DNA of 64,000 nucleotides from Saccopteryx bilineata (Eukaryota > Chordata > Mammalia > Chiroptera > Emballonuridae). Under the pieces are notes generated by a model that worked only from the letters and a program-made list of their open reading frames with translations, was not told the origin of the DNA and did not search any database. Below, piece after piece: positions 12,701-24,800 of the stretch; positions within the stretch are counted from its first letter, which is position 1, and the number at the start of each line of letters is the position of its first letter. A program made the translations under genes and the position numbers. The DNA lies in contig NC_089495.1 in the NCBI RefSeq assembly GCF_036850765.1, positions 196,123,847 to 196,187,846 of the forward strand. Reading direction: 5' to 3'.

Positions 12701-15700
12701 GGCATGCACGCTTTTTCTTCAGTCAGAAGTGAAAGGACTGCAACATAGGACCCCTCTGGGTAGGGGACATACTGGAGTCCAGTCTGGAGGACAAAGTCAC
12801 TTCACTTTTTTTTAATGATTATTGATTTTAGAGAAGGGAGAGAGAAGGAGAGACAGGAACATCTGTTCCAGCATGTACCCTGACCGGGGATCGAACCCGC
12901 ACCTCTGCGCTTTGGAGGATGCTCTAACCAACTGAGCTATCCAGCCAGGGCATGGCTATGTTTTTATCAGATTCAGCGCTATATCCCTAAACACAATGAA
13001 TTTTGCTGTATGTGAATTATACCTCAATAAACCTGATTATTAAAAACTGCGGACATGCTCTCAGTGTGAAAGGCTGGAAGAGCAGCAGGCAGGAAGGGAG
13101 CTGCTGGTCAGGCCAGAGGTCGGCCGAGGACGATCCCACTTCTATCCGTCGGCTTGCTCTGCCTGCTTCACCTGGGGGCCGACTAGCGACAGGTACGTGT
13201 GACGTGTGTGACGAGGAAAGGCCCTAGTCAGAGACACGAGCCACCCCGAGACCCTCCGCAGGAACTGATGACCAGCAGTGGGGAAGGTGAAACGGGAAGG
13301 GGCAGGTGTTCACCCCCCCCCCCCCGTGCCGCCATCTCACCTGGGCTTCCGTGGGGGGGACACTCTGGTGGCTCTCCTTGCCGTCAACCTCCAGCAGCAA
13401 GTATACAGGGGGCTTGCAGTCTTTGGACTCGCTCAGGAAGCCTCCCGTGTCCACCTTCCGTTTGATGGTGGAATTCCAGTGATTCTTCACAGCATTATCC
13501 GTCCTGTGGGGTCAAATGAGAAACGTTTGAACCCTGTGGCCCGTGTGCCACCAAACACGTCACTCACCTCCCTAATCTCTGCCATGAGGATTCAACCTGA
13601 AGGACCCAGAGGTCTCTCTAGCTCCAAGATGAAGCACTACGTTTCTCGCCCCGAACGACTCGGAGTGTGCCGCCCACCTCGGCGCAGCGCTAGCACGCAG
13701 TTAGTGCGGAACTGCCAACACACAGCAGCACTGCTCTGCGGCTCCAGGCCCAGTGCTCTTCCCCTTGAATTGTGAACAGAGGACGACAGCTTGGCCGAGG
13801 GTTAAGGACGTCCTGCACTCTGGTCACTCCCACCGCAGACCATCAGGAAACACAGAGCATGCCCCAGGTCAAGGCCAGACTGCGTCCCCAGTGTGGACCC
13901 TTCCCTATTCTTCTCCACACCACCTCTCACAGGTGGGAGTTCGTCCTCCATAAACTCCCTGTACCTGAATCTCTGCATCTCAGGTTCCGTTTCTAAGAAA
14001 CCTAACCCAAAACGTCCCAGTCCTCCCACCCACCACGCTCGTATCTGGGGTGCTCCAAGCTGTAATGTACCTCATTCTTTTACTCACAACTATGTTTATG
14101 AAATGTCTATTATGTGGCAGGCACAAGGGCAAAGAGAACAGGGTAGAAGACGACAGCAAACAAAAGATTTCTAGAAGCTCCCAGAAGATGGAGAGCAGCG
14201 GAGCAGTCAGTAACTCAGAAGACTGGGAGTTGACCCAGAGGAAAATTCTGGCAAGAATGGAGCTATGGGCCCTGGCCGGTTGGCTCAGTGGTGGAGTGTC
14301 GGCCTGGCGTGCAGAAGTCCCGGGTTTGATTCCCGGCCAGGGCACACAGGAGAAGCGCCCATTTGCTTCTCCACCCCTCCGCCGCACTTTCCCCTCTGTC
14401 TCTCTCTTCCCCTCCCGCAGCTAAGGTTCCATTGGAGCAAAGATGGCCTGGGCGCTGGGGATGGCTCCTTGGCCTCTGCCCCGGGTGCTGGAGTAGCTCT
14501 GGTCACGGTGGAGCGACGCCCCGGAGGGGCAGAGCATCGCCCCCTGGTGGGCAGAGCGTCGCCCCCTGGTGGGCGTGCCGGGTGGATCCCGGTCAGGTGC
14601 ATGCGGGAGTCTGTCTGTCTCTCCCGGTTTCTAGCTTCAGAAAAATAAAAAATAAAAAAGAATGGGCCCTGGCCGGTTGGCTCAGCGGTAGAGCGTTGGC
14701 CTGGTGTGCAGGGGACCCAGGTTCAATTCCCGGCCAGGGAACATAGGAGAAGCGCCCATTTGCTTCTCCACCCCCACCCCCTCCTTCCTCTCTGTCTCTC
14801 TCTTCCCCTCCCGCAGCCGAGGCTCCATTGGAGCAAAGATGGCCCGGGCGCTGGGGATGGCTCCTTGGCCTCTGCCCCAGGCACTAGAGTGGCTCTGGTC
14901 ACGGCAGAGCGACGCCCCAGAGGGGCAGAGCATCACCCCCTGGTGGGCAGAGCATCGCCCCTGGTGGGCGTGCCGGGTGGATCCTGGTCGGGCGTATGCG
15001 GGAGTCTGTCTGACTGTCTCTCCCCGTTTCCAGCTTCAGAAAAATACAAAAAAAAAAAAAGAATGGAGCTATGTTTTCCCAATGCTCCTTGCAAACCCCA
15101 AGAGGCTCAAGGGCCTAGAGGGTCCAGGCCCAGCGAGGAGCAGGGTGAACACGGAGCAGTGGTTAGGATGTCCAGCTCCCTGGCCTTGACCTCACAGGCA
15201 GGAGGGAGGTTCGTTCCCTAGAAAAGGAACCAGGGATGGCACACAGAGCTGAGATGGAGACTGAATGAGAACCTGCACTGTGAATGGGAGGTCCCCAGCG
15301 CCCCTTCTCCCTGCCTGGCCCAGGGCCAGAGTCTGAAGGACACACGCAGCTCTGGAGGAAGTGAACAACCCCAGCAGAGACCCCAGGAATACTGACCCAC
15401 AGGGCTCTGCCTCAGCTAGGAACCTCACCCTGCTGGTGCCCACCCCCAGCCTCCGGAAGGCGGCTCACCTCCCCGGAAGCATCTTGGCGATCTCGGCCCA
15501 GCGGTTGCCCAGCACCTTGTGGGCCTCGCAGATGATGCGGTCCTCCTCCTCGGTCCAGCAGGACTTTTTCACCTCGGGGTTGAGGTGGTTGTGCCAGCGC
15601 TCACGGCACTGCTTCCCCAGCCGGCCCTTCAGGTGCTTGGCAATCAGTGTCCACTGCTTTGTGCCGTACTTCTTAACCAGCTCGATGACCTTGGGGACAA

Positions 15701-18700
15701 GGCTCGTGAAGCCAGTGAACCTGGCCATGCTGCACCACGGCACCTGCTCTCCACGCAAGCCAGCCTCACGGCAGCCCGAGAGCTCAGCTCCCTGACCAGC
15801 GAGGTCACACACTGAACCTTCGGCCTGACCCCCGCCAAACGCAAGGGCAGCCTGGCAGTCCCCTTCCCAACTCACTGGGAAAGTAAAGAGCCACGGGGTC
15901 TGAGGCACTGTCCCCATAGTTACCTTCTCGTCTTCCTCTTTGGTCCATGGCCCCTTGACAAGGTCAGGATTCAGGACCCTCAGCCACCGGTACTGGCATT
16001 GCTGGTCAGTGCGGTTCTGGAAGGACAGGGACCGTGAGGACTGGGCAGGTGGCCCTGGATCCTGCTGGATCACTGGGCTCAGGACTGTGGCCGGGGCCAG
16101 GCCGACCTTGAATGGGTTTTGTCTTGTTCCTGCACCAACCACATGACACACAGACCACATGCCCGAACACATGTGGTTCCTCTTTGCTACAGAGGATGTG
16201 AATAGAACTGGGCGAACTAAGAACCCCGTGGGAAGCGTCTCCGACATTCTAATGGAAGGGGGCAGCTCCTGGGAGCCTTAAAACCCCTGTCAAAGCTGGT
16301 GGGGTGTGTCAAGGACCCTTGCTTGCTTCTGGTACAGCGTGATCTCCCTGACCGTGTTATTTCAGATCCCGCGGGAGAGGGAGATGAAAAATGGGACAGA
16401 AGGGGCCTGGGGACTTGGTCCCTGAGCTCCCCGAGTGACCCAAGAAGAGCCAGACAGCAGCTCCAGCTACACAGCCCTCCCAAGCAGTCACATGCAGTCC
16501 TGGGAGTGGGGGTCTGAGGGAAACCCCAGAGGGGGGCTGACCGTGCAGCCTTCTGGAAGTACCATTTCCCCTCAGTTCCAGTCTGTGTTGAGAAACTGAG
16601 CACCAATCTACTCCTGACTTCCAGAAAAACAGGCCAATATGCCACTGATCACATGCTACAAATGTCAGAGCCTAAAGGTGCCTCAAATTCCAGCTGAGAA
16701 GGAAGGGCCGGGGGGCAGGGGTTGGTAAGGAACTCCATTTTCTTCTGTCCCAGACTGCTGCCTGGTCACTCAGAACCCTACCCCTGGGGGAGGAGGTCAC
16801 AGAAGGGCTGCACTCACCGGAAAGTGGCTGGCCAGGAACTTCCAGTCCTGCTGTCCGAACTGCCTCACCAGGGTCCTCAGCTGCTCGTCCTGCCAACACC
16901 AGAGAGAAAGGGGGCTCAGCTCACACGGGCGCAGAAAGCAGCTGTTTAGGACGGGGCCCTCTCCAGGAACGGTCTCATTCCCCCACTCAGTCATGACCTC
17001 CCCAAGCGCCAGGTGCTACAGATGAGGAAACAACAGACCTTGTGGGACTTACAGTCCAGAGGGGGAACGGATGTTAAGCCAAGTCTCCCACAAACAAAAG
17101 TAAAGCCCCTGTGCTGGGAGGGGAGCACGGAGAGTCCCTGAATGGATTGCCTATTCGGGGCAGGGGCAGGGGAGATAAGCCCAAAGTCTAGTATAGCCAG
17201 AAGGCAGGAAGCAAAGGAGAGAAGGACGTAAGCTGGCTCCGGAGGGGCTGGCAGGGGCCAGACCACATGCATGCTCTATCGTGCAAAGCCCCATACATCT
17301 GAGCACTGGGTGGACATGGTCCAACGTGCCCGTTGTCGAGGTCACTTGGGCAGCTGCAAAAAAAAGGGCTGGAGACGGGGAGACATGGGCAGAATACAGA
17401 GCAGTAAGAAGGCAGAACAGTGTCTGCAGAAACATTCTCCTGAAAAGGACTCCTGATTCACCTAACAGCATGGAATCTCAGTATCATTATGACAAGTGCA
17501 AGAAGCCAGACGTCAGTGTAAGCACTGTGTGGCTCCATGCGGATGAAATCCTAGAAAATGCAAACTAACCCACAGGGACAAAACTGCAGTCGGTCGGTCA
17601 GTGGTTGTCTGAGGCCAGCGGTGGAGGGAGGAGGGGCAGACAGCAAAGGGGAGCTGGGATGCCTGGGTAATGACAAGTCCTACAGGGTGAAGGTACTGGG
17701 AGCTTCACAGGAACTCATCTGTAGAAACTCACTGAATTATATTTTAAGTGGCTGGAGTTGATTGTATGCAAAGTATTTCTCCATCAAATTGATTTCTAAA
17801 ATTTGTATGAAAAATGAAAATGTGGTATCGCCATACAATCAGATATTACTCAGCCTTAAAACAGAAGGAATTCAGACCCATGCTTATAATATAGAAGAAC
17901 TGAGGACATTATACTAAGCGAAACAAGCCAGTCTCAAAAGGACAAATACTGTATGACTCCACCCATACAAAGTAGCTAAAATCACTTGTTCTCAGCTGGA
18001 ACTCCCCCCCCCCACCGTCAAGGCACATATGAAAAAGCAATCAATGAACAACTAAGGATCTGCAACAAAGAATTAATGCTTCTCATCTCTCTCCTTTCCA
18101 GTCTATCTGTCTCTATCCTATCTGTACCTGTCACTCTCTGTCACACACACAAAAAAGTACAGAGAGAGTCAGTTTTGCAAGATGAGAAAGTTCTAAATAT
18201 CAGCTGCACATTGGAACACACTTCTGTATTGGAACAATACTGATCTGTATTCTTAAAGGCAGTACAGTGAGCCCGATCTGTGGAGGCACAGTGGACAGAC
18301 TGTCAATCTGTGGAGTGTTGAGGTTGCCGGTTTGAAACCCTGGGCTTGCACGGTCAATGCACAAACAAGAAGCCAAGTACTATGGATTGATGCTTCCTGT
18401 TCTCCCACCACCCCCCTTCCCTCTTTCCCTCCTCTACCTTCTCCTCTCTCTAAAATCAATAAATAAAATCTTAAAAAAAAAAAAGCATTACAATGAAGGT
18501 GGTGATTCCAGAAGAAACAAGAGCAGGGCAGGCGTGAACATGGAAAAGCAAAAGAAAACAAAGAAGTAGGTGACCATGAACTAAATGCTTGGTCCCAGAG
18601 ACCAGAAGCTTAAAGAAAAGGACAGATTAAAACCTAAAAAGAAAGATCCCAGTGCACTTAAGGAAAGAGACGTTCCCCAACAGTCTTCCTGCTTCTTCTT

Positions 18701-21700
18701 CCAACGTGGCCCACCTTAGCACATCCTGGCTGATATCAACATTACCAGCTTTTCCATTAAGGCCAAACTGAACTTCGTGCAGTCAACGATGGGCTGTCAC
18801 TATGCCAAGTGTATCCCTTTGTATAACTGACTGTCTAATGGGCGACACTGAGAAACTGGGGCAGAAGTATCAAGTGGCTCAAAGGAGGAGCCGGTTGGTC
18901 TAGATTTGTTCTAGATTAGTATACTGAAGATTCTTTTGATCTTCCTTCATCTGTTTGCTGCCCAAAGATTTGTTGGCTGATTAGATTAAATAAAAATCTA
19001 AAACTTAAAAAAAAAAAAAGGCAGTACAATGATAAATGTAAGGTTATGTGTTCTTTCTCTCTCCCTCACTTTCTCCCCACTCCCTCTTGCCCCTAGACAG
19101 AAAGAAAGGCCGTCACAGAAACCCAGACTCTCAGCTGCAGCTTGGCCACAGTCCAGCACCAGGTGGACCAAGTCCCCATAAATCTTGCAGCTGAGCCAGC
19201 TGACACCCACCCAGCCAGCCCCTGGCAGCCCGCCTTCCTCCCATGTCCATCTCCAGGACCACCACCCTCCCGACAACTAGCATGGATACTTTCTCCCTCT
19301 CCAACTCCCCCGGGCCCTCCGGTCCTCCTAGGCCTGTTAACGGCACCCTGCACTGCCCGGTCTTTCCACAGCCATCTTCTCTTGCCTGCCCCAGGCAGTG
19401 CCCGCGCCCGCTCCCAGCACTGTCTGGGCCCCACACTGCCCTACACACAGGTCAGCTCCTCTGAACACTGGCTACATGTCACTCCTCCATTTTGAAAGGT
19501 TTCAATGGCTCCGCACGGCCAGCTGAATAGCCCAACACATTCAGAGCCCTCAGGATGTGATCGGTCCTTTCCAACCACTCTTCCCCTAAACAACGCCTCA
19601 CTCCAGCCAAACGGGCTTCTCTACTGGCTTTTCTCCACTCCACCTCCAACCCATTTCCTATTCTCGCTTGCCTACCGTTTTTGCACACTTCCCTGACGGC
19701 TGGATTTCCAAATCCTTATCCACGACACCTCCCCTAACCTTGTAAGACCAGTGTCCACTCCTTCTAAAGGTATTTCAACAACTACCTCCTGGGTTGCTGA
19801 ATTTCCAAACCCTTATCCATGAAACTTCCCCTAATCTCTTTAGAGAACAGTAACCTCTCCTCCTAAAAGTATTTCAACAATTACTAGTGCCTCCTATGTG
19901 CTAAGAGACTTGGTGCAACACAGGGTCACCGGTCTTGCTGGTGCCGTGGATGACACAGCACGGCAGGTCCACAGGCCCGTGCAGTCTTCTCTCTCCCTCC
20001 CAGGCAGAACAAACATCTGGTTTGTTCTTCAAATCCCTGGACCACGTGGGATGAACAGCTAAGGCTGGCTCAGCACTCCTCTAAAGAAGCTCCTTTTATG
20101 ATGAGGGATATACAACTTGAGGAGCCCTGAGGAGCCACTGCGCCACCTCACCCGCAGGTGTTGTAAAAGCTACAGAATCGATATTAATATTTTAAGAGGC
20201 TTAAAAACATTTTATTAATTTGGGTTAAGGTGTGCAGAGAAATTTTGTAAATAATCTCTGTACTGTGTGATTGGCATAAAACCAGGATGGCCCTTGGCAT
20301 AATAAATGCAAAGGGGAGGAAAACATGGATTCCCTGACATTCCACCACACCTGCGGGGAAAGGGGTGAATGGCTAGCCAGGTGCAGGAAGAAAAAAGCCA
20401 AAATAAACCTTTTCTTATAATAATGAGCCATTTGCGGACATTTGTCCCCACAGAAACTACCTCTCCCATGTGAATGCATATAGTTAATGTGTGTGACCCT
20501 GGACAAAGAGATGGCTGATAAACATGAGAAAAATATAGAAATGTCTTTTAATATATAAAGAGACATCTTTCTATCATTGTCTTGACTTGTAAATTTTATT
20601 TTCTCCAAAATAATGTATGGCTTGCAAATTGAACATGGTCCTATCATGTTTAAGGGCATATGACTATAACCAATAATGGTGAAGGGCACCTAATTGCAAT
20701 TTTTGCTTCAATACTTCCCACTTGTAAAACTATAAAAACTAGGTGGAACAAAGGGCCGGCGCGCTCTCCCTCAGATTTCTGTCAGAGTTGCTGCCGCTTG
20801 GCCAAGCTAGACAATAAAGCTTTGGTGTGGAGTTGGAGAGGTGCAGAGGACAAGGTAGGCAGGGAGACTCCGAGCCCGAGAAGGATTTGCTGTCCTGTTG
20901 CTGTTCTGAGACTGAAGTGCCCATGAACAAGAACCCTAAAGAGGCCTCTAGGAGATTGGCCTGACCTGTGGTGGCGCAGTGGATAAAGCATCGACCTGGA
21001 AATGCTGAGGTTGCCGGTTCAAAACCCTGGACTTGCCTGGTCAAGGCACATATGGGAGTTGATGCTTCCAGTTCCTCCCCCCTGTCTCTCTCTTCTTTCT
21101 CTCTATCCTCTCTAAAATGAATAAATTTAAATTAAAAAAAAAAAAGAAAAAAAAAAGAGGCCTCTAGGAGAGAGGGGGAGAGGGGGAGAGGGAGAAAGAG
21201 AGAGGGGGAGAGGGGGAGAGGGAGAAAGAGAGAGAGAGAGGAACACCGATCTGTTCCTGTGTGTGCCCTCACCAGGGACTGAACTGACAACCTCTGCACT
21301 TCGGGATGACACTCTAGCCAACCAAGCTGTCCAGCCAGGTATATCGTTGAGGATGTTCAACAGGTCAAATTCACAGTCAGTGAGGAGCTGGAGAGCTTCA
21401 GACCTGGGCAGCCATACCCGTCTAATATCCAGGATTAAGTGTGAATGTACATCTTTGTGGGCAGTTCAACGACCTGATCCAAATATCTGCCATCACTACC
21501 TCCCATCTCCAAATATTTTGTACACGTGTAGAGGTCAGTGTGACTCTCTCCTGGTTCCCTCCAATCAGTAGTGTGCTGGCATTGGCTTATATCATTTCAG
21601 AACTGATTGTGAAGATTTTTAGGAATTTTGTGAGCTGGTTGTTAAATAAAACCATTTTTAAAAACTGTGTAAAAGCCTGACCTGTGGTGGCGCAGTGGAT

Positions 21701-21820
21701 AAAGCGTTGACCTGGAAATGCTGAGGTCGCCGGTTCGAAATCCTGGGCTTGCCTGGTCAAGGCACATATGGGAGTTGATGCTTCCAGCTCCTCCCCACCT
21801 TCTCTCTCTGTCTCTCTCTC

Positions 21821-21852
<32 letters not shown>

Positions 21853-24800
21853 TCCTTTCTCTCTCCTCTCTAAAATGAATAAATAAAATAAAATTAAAAA
21901 TTAAAAAAAAAACCCTGGGCTTGCCTGGTCAAGGCACATATGGGAGTTGATGCTCCTTGCTCCTCCCCCTTCTCTGTCTCTCTCTCTATATATATAATGA
22001 ATAAAAATAAATAAATAAAAAAAACACAAAAAAACAAAAAAAACCTGTGTAAAAAAAGAAAAAAAGCTTTGGTGTGGAATCGACAGATTTTGTTGGTGTC
22101 TTCAATGTTTCAAGTTCCTCCGGATTAGGCTTAACACAACTCTTCCAGTAAGAAAAGTAAATAAATAAATAAGTAAACAAAGACGTAACACTAAACACAT
22201 CCAGGCAAACAGAGGTAGAATAAAAAGAAGGCCCGCAAGAGCCTAAGATGATACAATCAATTTAGAAAAAGGCCTGGCAGTTTCTACAAAACTAAATATA
22301 CACCTACCCCAGGACTACACCTATGCATCCTGCCCAGAGAAAACAGTCCTCAAAAAAACTGATCAAACTGACCAAATGAATCAAGCTAACAGACAGTATC
22401 ATTAGATTAGTGACTGCCTGGAGATGGGGAAGACGAACCACAAAGGGAACACTTTTTTTTTGATAGAGACAGAGACACACACAGACATGAAGATAGAAAG
22501 ATGAGAAGCATCAATTCTTTGTCGTGGCACCTTAGCTGTTCATTGATTAATTTCTCATATGTGCCTTGACCAGGGGTCTACAGCAGACCGAGTGACCCTT
22601 TGCTCAAGCCAGTGACCTTGGGTCCAAGCTGGTGAGCCCTGCTCAAACCAGATGAGCCCGCACTCAAGCTGGCGACCTCGGGGTCTCGAACCTGGGTCCT
22701 CTGCATCCCAGTCCAATGCTCTATCCACTGCGCCACCACCGGGTCGGGCTCAAAGGGAACACTTTGAGATAAATAGGGTGGTGTTCACATGGGTATAATC
22801 TTAAAACTGTTGGAACTATTCACTTTTTTTTTTCTACAGAGACAGAGAAAAAGAGAAGGATAGATAGGGACAGACAGACAGGAATGGAGAGAGATGAGAA
22901 GCATCAATCATCAGTTTTTCGTTGCGACACCTTAGCTATTCATAATTGCTTTCTCATATGTGCCTTGACGGGGGGGGGGGGGGGGGGGCAACAGCAGACC
23001 AAGTAACCCCTTGCTCGAGCCAGTGACCTTGGGTCCAAGCTGGTGAGCTTTAATCAAACCAGATGAGCCCACGCTCATGCTGGAGACCTTGGGGTCTCGA
23101 ACCTGGGTCCTCCACTTCCCAGTCCAACGCTCTATCCACTGCGCCACCACCTGGTCAGGCGGAACTATTCACTTTTTAAAGGTGGATTTGGTTATATATG
23201 AATTATGCTTCCATAAAGTTGCTTCAAGAATAAAAAGAAAGTTAATTCAGAACTTGATATCACAAGATACAATAATAATAAGCGGGGGTTGCAGACTTGG
23301 CTAAAGCCCAAAGCAATTAAAGGGCAAGAAGCATAATTATAGTCCACAATGTGGAACACACCAGCTTCTGAGATACAACAGTGACTGCTGGATTGCTGGT
23401 CCCAAGACACAACCTGCCCCTCACCGCAAGAGCCCTCAATATTGAGGGTCCCCAGGAACGCTGAGGAAAGGAACCAGGGAGAACCAGAGGACCCGTCCAC
23501 TTCTTTCATCAGCTCCTCTTCATAGCACCCAGCGGGGCATCAGGCACACCCCCCAGCTGTCATCACCCGCGCTGTAATTGCCTCAATGTCACTCACCTCC
23601 TCGTGGGTCCATTTGACCTTACATTTGCTGTCCCTTTGCTCCGGCACGTCTGAATCCGTGTCCTGGTAGTGTAGCTCATCCAGCTCCTCACTGCAGACAG
23701 AGCAAGCTACAGGTCAAGGACGTGTCTCCACATCCTGCTACATGACAGACGGACAGTGTGTGGACAGGGGCCAGTGACCTCTAGGGCAAAGTTCGGGGGA
23801 ACTAGGTGTTTACTTTCTGCTTCCCAAAACATAGGTACTCCTACCCTTCTCTTTCTAAAAATTTTAATGAAACAGGGTTATAACCTATTTTCTTTTTCTT
23901 CTATATTCTTTTATTTTCAGGAACACCATAAAGATCGGAAAAGCTACAAGAAATAAGAAGTTGAGATTTCACTAAGATTATGATATTCAATACCAGATAC
24001 TCATTTAATATTTTCAATAACTTTTTAAATGTGCATGGCTATTTTAAAGATTGAAGCAGATGATATATGTAAATGTGAAGCACCAGAATGTTATTTGGTG
24101 GAAATATTTTTGCATGTCTTCTCAATCCTTGCCTGCACACCGGCATAGTTTATGGAAAGAATAATCAAAAGCACAAGCAGGGTCCTGGCCGGTTGGCTCA
24201 GTGGTAGAGCGTCGGCCTGGCGTGAAGAAGTCCCGGGTTCGATTCCCAGCCAGGGCACACAGGAGAAGCGCCCATCTGCTTCTTCACCCCTCCCCCTCTC
24301 CTTCCTCTCTGTCTCTCTCTTCCCCTCCAGCAGCTGAGGCTCCATTGGAGCAAAAGATGGCCCGGGCACTGGGGATGGCTCCTTGGCCTCTGCCCCAGGC
24401 GCTAGAGTGGCTCTGGTCTGGCTCTGGTCGCAAGAGCTACGCCCTGGATGGGCAGAGCATCGCCCCCTGGTGGGCATGCCGGGTGGATCCCGGTCGGCGC
24501 ATGCAGGAGTCTGTTTGATTGCCTCCCCATTTCCAGCTTCAGAAAAATACAAAAAAAAAAAAAAAAAAAAAAAGCACAAGCAGCTTTGAAATCTGGATGT
24601 TTTTATTCTCTAACAGTTTAAATTTCCAAATTGTTCCACAAATCTCCATATTTAATCAGGCTGAATTAAATCAGTTAGGAAAATGGAGACCACACTTTCC
24701 ATTTCCGGGATGTCAGGTGCTCCCAACTCCTCGTGGTGGGACCTGCAACAGTTTCCCTCCACCAAGTACATTCCTAAGTCAGGCACTCGCAGTGGGAAGA

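Noticed and set aside
15465..16247. A single 260-codon Myb-like frame that could look like an intronless Myb gene
   Set aside because: It is MYBL2 exons 5 and 4 read through the in-frame intron. Clear splice sites and homology place the intron at 15690-15923.
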